Below, piece by piece: positions 13,405 to 22,999 of a stretch of DNA of 64,000 nt. Made by a program: the position numbers and the translations under genes. The notes below the pieces were generated by a model. That model worked only from the letters and a program-made list of their open reading frames with translations, was not told the origin of the DNA and ran no database searches. Source of the stretch: Laburnicola sp. R22_1 (Eukaryota > Ascomycota > Dothideomycetes > Pleosporales > Didymosphaeriaceae); the NCBI GenBank assembly GCA_014281115.1, contig JACONQ010000002.1:3968001-4032000 (forward strand), in the 5' to 3' direction. Positions within the stretch are counted from its first letter, which is position 1. Each line of letters begins with the position of its first letter.

Positions 13405-15263
13405 ATGGATCCATATCAGGCTGCGATTGATGAGATAGAATCGCGAGAACCAGGAGAAGATTTTTCATATACAGAAGTTGCTGCTAGGCATAGGCTTAAA
13501 CGATCTACGTTGGGTCGAAGGCATCGAGGGGTAACGCGCCCCAGGCAGGTCAAGAATATCAACCAGCTGAAACTCAACCTACAGCAAGAGCAGGAGCTCG
13601 TACAATATATCAAAGGACTCACAGAGAGACATATACCTCCCACTCGAGAGATGATACAGAACTTCGCCTCTACTATAGCAAAGGAGCTAGTCAGCGAGAG
13701 CTGGGTTACCCGCTTTATTAACCGACACAGCATTCAGCTTATCTCGCAATGGATAGTTGGCATGGACAGCAATCGCCACAAAGCTGATTCAGAGGATAAA
13801 TATCGCCTCTATTTCAACCTCCTACACAGCAAGATCGATTAGTATCAGATAGATCCTTGTCATATCTACAATATGGACGAAAAAGGCTTCCTGATCGGTA
13901 TCGTGGGTAGATCAAAACGAATATTCAGCAGACGAATGTGGGAGAAGAAGGAGGTTAGGGCATCGCTCCAGGATGGCAATCGCGCATGGATTACGCTCCT
14001 AGCATGTATCTGCGCTGATGGATTAGCTCTGCCGCCAAGCCTCATCTATGAGGCTGCAAACAAGGGCATCCAATCAAGCTAGGTAGAGGATATTAAGGCA
14101 GGAGAACAAGAAGTCTTTATCACCTCATCACCCTCTGGCTGGATGAACAACGATATTTGGCTTGCCTGGCTTGAACAGGTATTTAATCGCTGCACAAAAG
14201 AGAAGACTCGCCGATTATATCAACTCTTAATCGTAGATGGCCATAGATCCCACATCACTATGGACTTTATCAACTACTGTGATCAGCATAGGATCCTCCT
14301 TGCTATCCTGCCTCCTCATTCAACTCATACGCTTCAGCCTCTTAACGTTGCGATGTTTAAGCCTCTATCAACAGCCTACTCAGCAGAGCTATCAAGATAT
14401 CTCCATAGAAGCCAGGGCCTGGTTTCTATCACCAAAGGCGACTTCTTCCCCCTATTCTGGAACGCGTGGAAGGTCTCCTTTAAGGAATCAACTATCCTCA
14501 GCTCTTTTAGAGCCACAGGCATATCGCCACCTGATCCTGATCCTATCCTTAATAGGTTTACCCAGGATTAAGAATCAGGCGATAGCTCCTCATCAGGGTT
14601 TAGTGATCATGACTGGAGAAAGATGGATAGGCTTGTACGCTCTGTAGTGAGTGATTAAAGTAGCAAGGATACACAAAAGCTTTGTTAATCACTCCACCAC
14701 CTATCTGTTGAAAATGAGCTGCTTAAGTATGACAATGATGGGCTTAGGCAGGCGCTATCTATTAAGAAGAAGCGTGGGAAGAAGAGCAAAGCTCTAGACC
14801 TTCAACAGCGCCAGGATTATCATAGTAGGGCTATCTTATGGTCACCAAGGAAAGTAAGGGAGGCACGTGTTCGTCAATCAATCAAGGAGCAGGAGGATAA
14901 GCAGCAGCAGCTTCAAAAAGCAGCGACAGCAGAGCTGAAGAAGGCAGCTAAGCTATATAAGGAGAAAATCCAGCAGGAGAAGCGTGTTGCGCGAGAAGTA
15001 GCTAGGGAGGCAAAGGAGAAAGAGAGGGCTGAAAAGGCAGCTCAGCGCGCTGCCCAGAAGTCTGCCCGCGACGCTGAAAAAGCTCTACAACTATCCCAAA
15101 AGGGTAAGAGAAAGGCCTCTTAGCCAGCTCTACAGAGCAGAAAGCGTCAGAAACGTGTTGTTGATACTTAAGATAATAGGGAGGCCTCAGAGGGCGCATC
15201 TACTTCCCCAACCAGATCTACACGTCGCGGCCGCAACGTTAAGCTTCCTAATAGATATAGATA
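13405..15263 (+). pseudogene. pogo/Fot-like transposase, DDE domain, RIP-damaged
   Basis: One frame runs from ATG 13405 (MDPYQAAIDEIE) to a TAG at about 15263, with an N-terminal psq-type helix-turn-helix (SYTEVAARHRLKRSTLGRR), a CENP-B-type helix-turn-helix (ending ESWVTRFINRH) and a DDE_1 domain (YNMDEKGF with the first catalytic Asp, LIVDGHRSHIT with the second, LPPHSTHTLQPLN). A long lysine/glutamine-rich coiled-coil tail follows. The frame is never shifted, but it has in-frame stops at 13840, 14080 and 14569 and further ones near 14656, 14680, 15121 and 15169. Nearly all are TAA or TAG where a CAA or CAG glutamine fits, that is CA-to-TA changes, the hallmark of RIP. Transposition activity is therefore lost. 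Confidence 0.88.
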
Positions 15264-15365
15264 GTGCAAATTGATCGCAAGCATCGATATAGTGCTACTC
15301 TGGAAAATCTCGTGATAATATTGATTGTGGGTGGTTCTATTGCCTGGTCGCTGATAGAGCGCTTC

Positions 15366-15416
15366 TGGTGTTGCGCGGGCATTACGCGAATCCGGGCATT
15401 ACGCGCACGGACACGG
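15366..15416 (-). repeat. right terminal inverted repeat of pogo-like element
   Basis: 51 bp, exact reverse complement of 13317-13367, followed by the TA target duplication. Confidence 0.95.
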
Positions 15417-15418
15417 TA

Positions 15419-16977
15419 CCACCTGGACAGATGCGGTGTGTGCTTGCGCCACCAGTCCATCTCTGCGCTCCTAGTAAGGGCGCGAACGTCTGACTTAAGG
15501 CCTGAGGCCGTGGGTTTAGTTGCCATGCCGTGTGGAGGTTTAGGGGTCCTTGCCGCGTTGTCTGCTAGCTAGTCTGCCCGTTCGTTTCCCTCTATATTGC
15601 AGTGTCCTGGGGACCACCAGACAGTAATGTCCAGGTTCTCAATTGTCTCTTAGCACCTAACGAACACCCACTACAAGGAGGGGGACGGGTTGCCTCTAAT
15701 GCACCATATAACAGAGGTGCTATCTATGCACATATATATGCGTCTAAGCCAGTAGGCCAGCGTGCGGAGCGTGTGTGAGAGTCCTCGCCACGCGCCTACA
15801 GCTTCAGCATCAAAGACGTGGGACCTGGGGTTAAGGGAGCCGTTGCCCTGTAGGGTGAGAGTCTGCCCTTCGTATATAGCGTAGCCGTATGTGACGTGCT
15901 TAACGCTGTCAAGCCATTGTTTAGAGCCGTTGGAGAAGACGGTAATAGCAGTTGGCGGGAGAAGGGCCCACCACTCCTTAAAGCGGCGGGCGGCTTCCTT
16001 CTTATTCACATAGCCTGTGGGGTCGTCGCGGCTCCCAGGGGAGTAGTGGGGGGCGCGGAATTCGGGTCGGGGTACTGGGTCGAAGACCTGTGCTAGTTGT
16101 TGTACCTTCGTGCGGGCTCTCTGTGGGAGGCCTGCGCCTCGGCCTCTTCTAACTGTAGGAAGGTGAGTCCTAGCAGTTAGCGGGTGCTTTTTGTCAATCG
16201 TTAGCAGGTGTGCTGCGAAGCGGAACTTGCAGGTTTCTAGGGCTACTACTGCTAAGGGGAGTCCAGCGTCCCTGAAGATAGCGGTGGTGGGTGTGGTCCA
16301 GTAGGCCGGAACAACAGCTCTACATGCCTGCCTAAGGACCTTATCAAGTGTTTCTATGTGCCAACCTAGTCAGGTGCTCACTTCGGCGCCTTTTAACTGG
16401 CGCATAATTCTAGAGGGTTTGGTTCTTCCTCCATACCAGGCCTCCGCTCCGTACAGGAGTCAGGGGAGGACGCAGGAGATCACCGCTTTGCGCAAAGACC
16501 CCAGTAGGGGGCCGTGTTTGATCCAAGCGAGGCTGCGGATATAGTGGGCAACAACCCTTGTCTTTGCGGCGCGTATGGCCACGTAGGTCTTAAAGGTGAG
16601 CTTCCTATCGAACCATACGCCTAGCCAGCGCAGTGCAGGTACCTCACTTGTAGGGAGGATTGGGTGAATAGTAAGGTGATCGTCGACGGCGCAGGGCGGC
16701 GCGTAGTCCCCGTTCTGTCTTGTAAGGTGGATCATTTCGAGCTTGTCTGGTGAGAAAGCAATCTTATAGTCCGCGCCATATAAGTTGATCTTGCGGACTT
16801 GTTCAGCAAGTATTTCAACGTTGAGGTCGAGGCTGTGGGAGGCGCTGTAGAGGCATATGTCGTCAGCATAGCCAAAGCGCATAGTCGTGTCCTGGAGCAG
16901 TAGCTCTGCAAGGTATAACATGTAGATAACGGGGGAGAATGGCGAGCCCTGTGGGGTGCCGCAGGCCACTGGGTGGC
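15419..16977 (-). pseudogene. LINE ORF2 remnant: reverse transcriptase and RNase H
   Basis: Minus-strand coding relic. It starts at the truncation point with GHPVACGTPQGSPFSP (RT motif B region) and contains the catalytic YADD box, followed by a thumb/connection region and an RNase H domain at about 15560-16010. In the RNase H the first catalytic Asp appears as Asn (VFSNGSK). In-frame TGA codons interrupt it after VISCVLP and after AEVST, and the frame is lost near 15660-15670. It resumes with ENLDITVWWSPGHCN. Non-functional. Confidence 0.82.
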
Positions 16978-16990
16978 CCACTCAAGATAG
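16978..16990 (+). repeat. right 13-bp target-site duplication of the LINE
   Basis: CCACTCAAGATAG, identical to 12428-12440. The GH3 reading frame resumes inside it. Confidence 0.9.
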
Positions 16991-18657
16991 CAGCAGATGC
17001 TGAGGAGAAAGAACTGAAGGCACCGGAAACGTCAGAATTTGCGCGCAAGGTTGCACGAGACGGCATTGTGTTATTGAAGAATGAACGCCAGATGCTGCCA
17101 TTGGATCGAAACAGGACGATTGCTGTCATGGGTCCGAACGCGAAATTCGCTGCGTATTCCGGAGGGGGATCCGCAAATCTGAAACCATACTATGCCATCA
17201 CACCTTTCGAAGGGATATCGTCCGTCGTGGAAGATGTCAAGTACACCTTGGGTGCGCACGCATACAAGCAACTCCCACTCCTCTCGAACCTGACAAAGAC
17301 CCTCGATGGAAGGAAAGGTCTCACTGCGAGAATCTACAACGAGCCACCCAAAGTGAAAGAGCGAACGCACAAAGACGAAATATTCGTTGACGCTTCTGAC
17401 ATGTTCTTCGCGGATTATGCACATCCAGATGTCAACCCCGAGCTCTTCTATATCGACCTCGAGGGCACTCTCGCACCAGAGGTCTCAGGAGAGTATCTTT
17501 TTGGATGCTCAGTGCGCGGGACCGCCAGAGTATTCGTTGATGGGGAACTTATTGTTGACAATGCCACGAAACAGACGCTTGGTGGGACATTCATGGGCGC
17601 TGGTTGTCGCGAAGAAAGTGCCTCGAAGCATTTGGAGCAGGGCAGGATGTATAAAATCCTGCTACAGTTTGGATCGGGCTTCACGCAGACGGTGAGGAAG
17701 AAGGGTGCCACAGCGATGCGAGGAGGTGGAGTACGAGTAGGTGCGACACTGAAGACGGACCCACAAGTCGAGATCGGGAAGGCGGTAGAGTTGGCAGAGA
17801 ATGTCGACCAGGTCGTGATCTGCACAGGCCTAAGTGGTGATTGGGAGTCTGAAGGGTTCGACAGACCAGACATGGATCTCCCAGGCCACACCAACGCCCT
17901 GGTATCTGCCGTGGCGAAAGCTAACTCCAACGTCGTTGTTGTGAACCAATCTGGAACTCCGGTCACTATGCCTTGGGTCAACGAGACTCCTGCAATTGTA
18001 CAAGCCTGGTTCGGAGGAATCGAGACGGGCAACGCAATTGCGGACATTTTGTTCGGCAACTTTAACCCCAGTGGGAAGCTACCATTGAGCTTTCCTATAC
18101 GTAACGAAGACAATCCAGCTTTCCTAAATCAGCGAAGTGAGAGAGGAAGAATGCTATATGGCGAGGATATCTACGTGGGGTACCGATTTTACGAGAAGAC
18201 AAGAAAGGACGTCTTGTTTCCGTTTGGTCACGGCCTCTCGTACACCCATTTCTCTCTCGGGGACTTACAGATAGCCTCGAAGGAAGAAACAATTGACGTC
18301 ATGCTTGAGGTGAAAAACACTGGGCCTAGAGACGGTGCTGAAGTGGTACAGGTGTACGCCAGGCAACAAGTTGCATCTGTAACACGACCAGAGAAAGAGC
18401 TAAAGGGGTTCAAGAAGGTCTTTCTCGAAGCTGGAGAGGATGTGCGGATTTGCGTTGAGTTAAACAAGAAGCTTGCAACAAGCCATTGGGATGAAGAGAG
18501 AGATATGTGGATCTCAGAAGCAGGGACGTACGATGTCTTAGTAGGAACTAGTAGTGATAAGATATTCTTCACTAGCTCTTTCGAAGTAGAGAAGACACAA
18601 TGGTGGAAAGGTCTATACTAAGTAGTATAATAAAATGAATGATAATCTAAAAAGAAT

Positions 18658-18772
18658 ATAGTTATAAGACTAAGCAGGGGGCTCTGCTTTTTTTGTCATG
18701 TTATTTGAGATGAAAGCCTTTGTCGTTCTACCCCTAGGTAGATAATTTAACAACACACACATAGTTATAAGA
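18658..18772 (+). mobile_element. 91-bp SINE-like repeat with 12-bp target duplication
   Basis: A 91-bp unit at 18670-18760, starting CTAAGCAGGGGGCTCTGC and ending AACACACAC, is bracketed by the perfect 12-bp direct repeat ATAGTTATAAGA (18658-18669 and 18761-18772). Related copies occur near 27331, 57757 and 59811. Size, target duplication and dispersal fit a short non-autonomous retroelement; no pol III A/B boxes were recognised and the partner element is unknown. Confidence 0.72.
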
Positions 18773-19095
18773 ACTACCACATAAGTAGCTAATATAGCAA
18801 ACCATAGTTGCTAGCACCATAAGTACGTAGGTAAAGGTGAGCTTCGGGCGAAAAAGAAGGATGTTTGCCGCCAACGCGCTAGCGCACCAAGCTAAGCTCT
18901 ACCACTACCATTTGATCCAACAAGGTACTCGCCAACGAATATGTATAAATATACGCATACCCCGTGTATAATAGCTCAACTCCAACCCGGCAGGATTTTG
19001 TTACACAACCTCTGCACCCACAGCCACGCCCACCCATAAAGTCAGATACAGCAGCGAGCTGTTTTTGAAATATGCCTCCCCAACCCAAGACCCGC

Positions 19096-19668
19096 CTACA
19101 ACTTGGATGACGCCTTGTTCTTCTGCGCTGTATACGTCGCAATCGCATCCATAAGGGCCGGGCTCAAAACATCATATGTCTGCAATCCCACGCTATGGAA
19201 CTTCTCCCTCACGCCATCCATCTCCTTGGGCTCGAAGCCCTGCTCGATTATACTACTTACAAAAGCGGCAAATTGCGGCTCCTGCCACCCCTTGACAGGG
19301 CTAAGCTCCGTGTGCACAAAGTCCAGGCCCTTGAACGGATGATCGTTGACGATGCGGCCGAAGAGATGCACGCCGCACTCTTTGCAGGCGTTGCGCTGGA
19401 TAGCGGCGGAGGAGTCGATGATGTGCAGTTTCTGTTTGTTGGCGGTTACGGAAAGCTTGTCGGCAGGAACGACGCCGACGACGGAGAAGAGCGCGCCCGA
19501 TGGTTTCCAGCACTTGGAGCAGCCACAGGCGTGGTTGTGCAGGACGTTGCTGGAGAGGGTGACCTCGACTTTGTTGTTTGCGCAGTGGCAGTACAGCTTC
19601 CCTCCAGAAAAGTTGGGGTCGCCTTTCGTGATGCCGTTGTCGACTGAGGGGTGGAGTGAAGGCGCCAT
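19096..19668 (-). CDS. S-(hydroxymethyl)glutathione synthase-like GFA protein
   Basis: A single exon of 190 residues from ATG 19668. It matches the longer GFA group annotated as S-(hydroxymethyl)glutathione synthase, which is proposed to accelerate condensation of formaldehyde with glutathione ahead of the glutathione-dependent formaldehyde dehydrogenase. Motifs in order are [33 protein letters not shown] and the [11 protein letters not shown] zinc site, then a C-terminal region ([21 protein letters not shown]) typical of this group. Its length agrees with bacterial and fungal Gfa proteins of about 190 residues. No signal or membrane segment is seen, so cytosolic. Whether Gfa truly catalyses the condensation is debated in the literature. 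Confidence 0.9.
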   Translation of the reverse strand: MAPSLHPSVDNGITKGDPNFSGGKLYCHCANNKVEVTLSSNVLHNHACGCSKCWKPSGALFSVVGVVPADKLSVTANKQKLHIIDSSAAIQRNACKECGVHLFGRIVNDHPFKGLDFVHTELSPVKGWQEPQFAAFVSSIIEQGFEPKEMDGVREKFHSVGLQTYDVLSPALMDAIATYTAQKNKASSKL

Positions 19669-20559
19669 TGTGCTGAGCCGGAGGTTTGCTTGGAGGTTGA
19701 GTGTGGTGCTTGGGAATGGCAGCTGACGTGGTTATAGAGCAAAAGGTGATGGTGCCGGAAAGCAATATATAGGCTGATGGCCACAAACCGGAAGACCCCT
19801 CAGCACACCAGGCGCCGGCGATGAAATCGGTCCACAAGAGGCATCGCGACGGCTGGCAACCCAGCGAGGGCATTGCGGGCATGGTTGCGGAGCCGCATCT
19901 TATGTCCCCATTAGGCCAACGACCCCGCCATGCCGTTCGAGCCTTGAACAGGCAGGCATGACAACAGGTGCCGTCCAGACGAGCGAGGTTTCCATGCGCG
20001 CTCAGCTCTCAATACCCTGATATGTGTATGGTGGTAGGCTCTACGAAGGATGTGGCATGGGATTGTTGAAAGATCTGAAGCCATACTTGGGAGAGTCAGA
20101 CGCGGCACCACCACCTTGGCTTAGCACCTCTCTAGATATACGGCTAGTGGACAAAAGATCGAGTACGATTAGCCATTGTATTGCCTATCATGGGGTAACA
20201 CGCAGTACTCAGACTTTTGTCCTGGTACTGTATATAGCTACATACATATGTATGTGTACATGCTAACATTTGAATGCATGGATACTGCACATGTGGACCT
20301 CGGGATGCCATGGGTCATGTGACCGGGACAAGACGGGAAGGTACGAGCGATGACAAACACCTGGGCAGGCACGCCCCGCCCGTCCCGCGGCAGGTACTTT
20401 TGTGGGTAGACTCGGCACGGTCGGATAAATGACGTTTGCTTGGCCCGAACTTCGAAGAGTTCAACGGCTTCACTGCCTCTTGCAACCAAAAAAAACCACG
20501 CTCGCCTACACCCATCCGTTCCCACCTGCTACCCCTCTCGACCATCCAATTCTTCGGCC
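19669..20559. other. divergent intergenic region
   Basis: About 890 bp between the Gfa-type gene (-) and MCR1 (+). It contains the perfect 16-bp palindrome ACATACATATGTATGT at 20240-20255. No gene is apparent. Confidence 0.45.
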
Positions 20560-21786
20560 ATGTTCGCCCGACCGCTCTTCCGGCCCGCCAACACGCTGCA
20601 GCGGGTGCGTGTCCCTCCCCCCTCGCCTTCGGGCACGCATACATACATACCACCTACATACCACACACATATAGCTAACCCAGCATCGCCCACAGCACGT
20701 GCGCCGTTACGCGTCCGACGCGCCCGCGAGCGGCGGCAGGAACGGGCTGCTCTACACGGGCATTGCCCTCGCCGCCGTCTCGGGCGGTTACTTCTATATG
20801 CGCCGTGGCGCCCCGACCGGCCAGTCCGGCGACGCGCCGCCCTCAGCAGAGGCGCAGAAGGTTCCCGCCTCGGCGGGCGCAGCCGCAAAGGCGGCCTTCA
20901 CGGGTGGTGACCAGGGCTTCCTGTCGCTCAAGCTGGACAAGTCGGAGCTGGTCAACCACAACACCAAGAAGCTCACCTTCGCGCTGCCCGAAGAGGACAT
21001 GGAGAGCGGCCTGCACGTCGCCTGTACGCTGTCGCCCGCCCGCCCCCACCAGCGCATGCTGACGATGCCACAGCTGCCGTCATCACAAAGTACAAGGGCC
21101 CCGAGATGCAGAAGCCCGTCATCCGGCCCTACACGCCCGTGAGCGATGTGGACCAAAAGGGCACCGTCGAGTTCCTGATCAAGAAGTACCCGGACGGCCC
21201 CATGTCGAGTCACCTCCACGATATGGAGCCTGGCCAGCGCCTCGACATCAAGGGTCCCATCCCAAAGTACCAGTGGAGTCCGAATAAACAGTGAGCAAGC
21301 TTTCTTACGCACAACGTGCGAGACGTTTGCTGACTTCGCACCCCAACTTCTAGTGAGCACGTCGCCATGGTCGCTGGCGGCACTGGCATCACGCCCATGT
21401 GGCAGGTCGCGAACGCCATCTTCAAGAACCCCGAAGACAAGACCAAGGTCACGCTTGTCTTTGGAAACATCAGTGAATCAGACATACTGCTACGCCGGGA
21501 ACTGGACCATCTCGAGAACACCTACCCACAAAGGTTTCGGGCTTTCTACGTCTTGGACAACCCTCCCGAGGGTTGGAATGGTGGCAAAGGCTACGTGACG
21601 AAAGAGCTTCTCAAGACGGTCTTTCCCGAGCCCAAGCAAGGTGACAAGATCAAGATCTTTGTTTGCGGTCCCCCGGGACTGTACAAGGCCGTCAGCGGCG
21701 GCAAGAAGAGCCCTCAGGACCAGGGCGACCTGACGGGTTACCTGAAGGATTTAGGGTATTCAAAAGACCAAGTCTACAAGTTCTAG
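20560..21786 (+). CDS. MCR1: NADH-cytochrome b5 reductase, mitochondrial (Mcr1-like)
   Basis: FAD enzyme that passes electrons from NADH to cytochrome b5 or ascorbate-free-radical systems at the mitochondrial outer membrane/intermembrane space. Four exons, 20560-20604, 20696-21023, 21074-21290 and 21354-21786, give about 340 residues; the introns (91, 50 and 63 bp) have GT/AG ends and keep the frame. The N terminus is a short basic presequence ([22 protein letters not shown]) followed by one hydrophobic segment ([17 protein letters not shown]), as in yeast Mcr1. The FAD site is RPYTPVS and GPMSSHLHD; the NADH site is [11 protein letters not shown] and [14 protein letters not shown]. The C terminus (SKDQVYKF) is family-typical. 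No neighbour suggests an operon-like role. Confidence 0.93.
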
Positions 21787-22339
21787 GCACTTGGGAAGTT
21801 TAGGAGCTGTACGATACATCCTATGTTAGACCATAGATCCCACAGGAATAAGCGGTTTCCACTTGGCTTACCGCCTCTGCCAACTACTATGCAACCCAAA
21901 TTCGTGGGGACATATCAGGGGTTATGCTTCCCCAGGATACACACAATACGCACAAGGCATCACCTACAAACTGATCTCCTGTGACTCTTAATGTCATGTC
22001 GCAACATTCGACTAGTTTCCTACCTCATCACGCTGGACTTGGTCTTTACGACAAAGGCATATCGCGACCTATTTACCCACACCCTTTCTCCATGCTTGTT
22101 CTCTTTATCTTCGGGACCAACATTGTTGACTTTGGCATTATCGTCCCTTGTTACATTCATCTTGACAATGCACATAACACCGTGCTATACAATGTATCCT
22201 CTCACTACTTAACCCACGATTCCATCATATCTACTTCCACAAATCGTCTCAATTCCCTCTAGATCTGGTCCATCTTTTGACAGGGGAGATCCGCAGGTGC
22301 AGAACCTTCACGTCCGGAACAAATCTCATAGCCGGCACT
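21787..22339. other. intergenic, 553 bp
   Basis: Follows MCR1 and precedes the next plus-strand gene. An open frame at 21981-22262 of 93 codons has random-looking composition and I do not support it as a gene. Confidence 0.4.
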
Positions 22340-22999
22340 ATGGGTTTCTCTCTCCCTGTCTCGCTCACTAGGATCAACCCTCAAGCGCGCTCTAAGGGTA
22401 TGCCTCGTGCTGCGTTTTCTACCATCACCTCCTCCTCCTCGCGAAAGCCTACCTCAAGCTGGTTCAAGGGCAAAGGTAGTGACAAGACCGACACAGCTTT
22501 ACTGACCGAGTACAACGAGTTCAACGTCGAGCCTCTGATTTTCGATGCTGTTCACCCTGCGCGTGGGGCGGGAATGCCGCAAGACCATGGCTATGTCTTG
22601 CTACTGCCTGATGATGACGAGATTGATGCTGTATTTGAGGTGGTCGAAGAGAGCGAGCTTTTGACGGACGATGAGGCGATTGAGGCCACGCGCGGTATAC
22701 ACGCTGCGTACGACTTGCACTCCGCGGGTCGTCGCATGCGGCCTGTTCGTCGTGGATGCGGCAGCAACCTCGCCGACACGGCATCTGAGTACCAAGCTTC
22801 ACAGAAGCAGCTTGAGAAATGGAATGCTGAGGCGCAGCTTGTTAATTTCGAGCTTCTCTTCGATGCCGAGTCTGATGAGGAGTTGGGGCCGGCCCCTGTG
22901 GTGCAGGTTGAGCGGCAGGGTGTTGCCGAGCAGATTGTGCGCTTGAGGGCTATAGATGAGCACGAGAACAAGACTCTTTTAGGGGTGCGCTCCCACTGA
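22340..22999 (+). CDS. hypothetical protein, acidic, about 219 residues
   Basis: A single-exon frame with convincing codon texture, but I recognise no family. I chose the ATG at 22340 (MGFSLPVSLTRINPQ) because the residues before it look like UTR. The N-terminal 50 residues are basic and serine-rich (AFSTITSSSSRKPTSSWFKGKG), which could be a mitochondrial presequence. The middle is strongly acidic (LLLPDDDEIDAVFEVVEESELLTDDEA), followed by a basic patch RRMRPVRRG and a helical stretch with YQASQKQLEKWNAEAQ. No cysteine motif or membrane segment is seen. It could be a lineage-specific protein. Confidence 0.55.
   Translation: MGFSLPVSLTRINPQARSKGMPRAAFSTITSSSSRKPTSSWFKGKGSDKTDTALLTEYNEFNVEPLIFDAVHPARGAGMPQDHGYVLLLPDDDEIDAVFEVVEESELLTDDEAIEATRGIHAAYDLHSAGRRMRPVRRGCGSNLADTASEYQASQKQLEKWNAEAQLVNFELLFDAESDEELGPAPVVQVERQGVAEQIVRLRAIDEHENKTLLGVRSH

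Larger units (their letters stand above)
13317..15416 (+). mobile_element. pogo-type (Tc1/mariner superfamily) DNA transposon, 51-bp perfect TIRs
   Basis: A 2,100-bp element inserted in the LINE. Left TIR 13317-13367 and right TIR 15366-15416 are perfect reverse complements over 51 bases. Both ends abut a TA dinucleotide (13315-13316 and 15417-15418), the duplicated target of Tc1/mariner elements. Each TIR contains the 12-mer GCGTAATGCCCG twice in direct orientation, separated by GATTC. The single gene inside is a pogo/Fot-like transposase with several stops. Confidence 0.93.
12441..16977 (-). mobile_element. 5'-truncated Tad-like LINE (non-LTR retrotransposon)
   Basis: Inserted on the minus strand inside the GH3 gene. 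The right boundary lies in the reverse-transcriptase domain just before the GTPQGSPFSP motif, so the 5' part of the element is missing, as expected from incomplete target-primed reverse transcription. Reading along the minus strand come the rest of the RT with FGYADDICLY, an RNase H domain (VFSNGSKQW where DGS is usual, then SPGHCNIEGNERAD) and a C-terminal Cys/His motif (GCSCGADFALDHIVHCPRAVW). A stop at 12963 is followed by a 3' region of about 520 bp ending in a triplet tail that reads (TAC)n on the element strand (12441-12460). It has several internal stops and at least one frameshift in the RNase H region, so it is dead. It is interrupted by a pogo-like element at 13317-15416. Confidence 0.88.
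11441..18621 (+). pseudogene. GH3 beta-glucosidase with PA14 domain, split by nested transposons
   Basis: The host gene has exons 11441-11531, 11583-12195 and 12253-12440, continuing after the insertion at 16991-18621. Without the inserted DNA the frame is continuous, with no internal stop, and encodes about 840 residues, the normal length for a GH3 enzyme with PA14. It has [12 protein letters not shown], the KHFVCND motif, the MSDW segment with the nucleophile Asp (split by intron 2), a PA14 domain (about LTARIYNEPP to GVRVGATLK), the C-terminal GH3 sandwich (GLSGDWESEGFDR, FPFGHGLSYT) and a fibronectin-like end. There is no signal peptide. A 4.5-kb LINE sits at 12441-16977, flanked by 13-bp duplications, so the locus cannot make the full enzyme unless a variant lacks the insertion. 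The lack of other damage in the flanking exons suggests the insertion is young. Confidence 0.92.
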
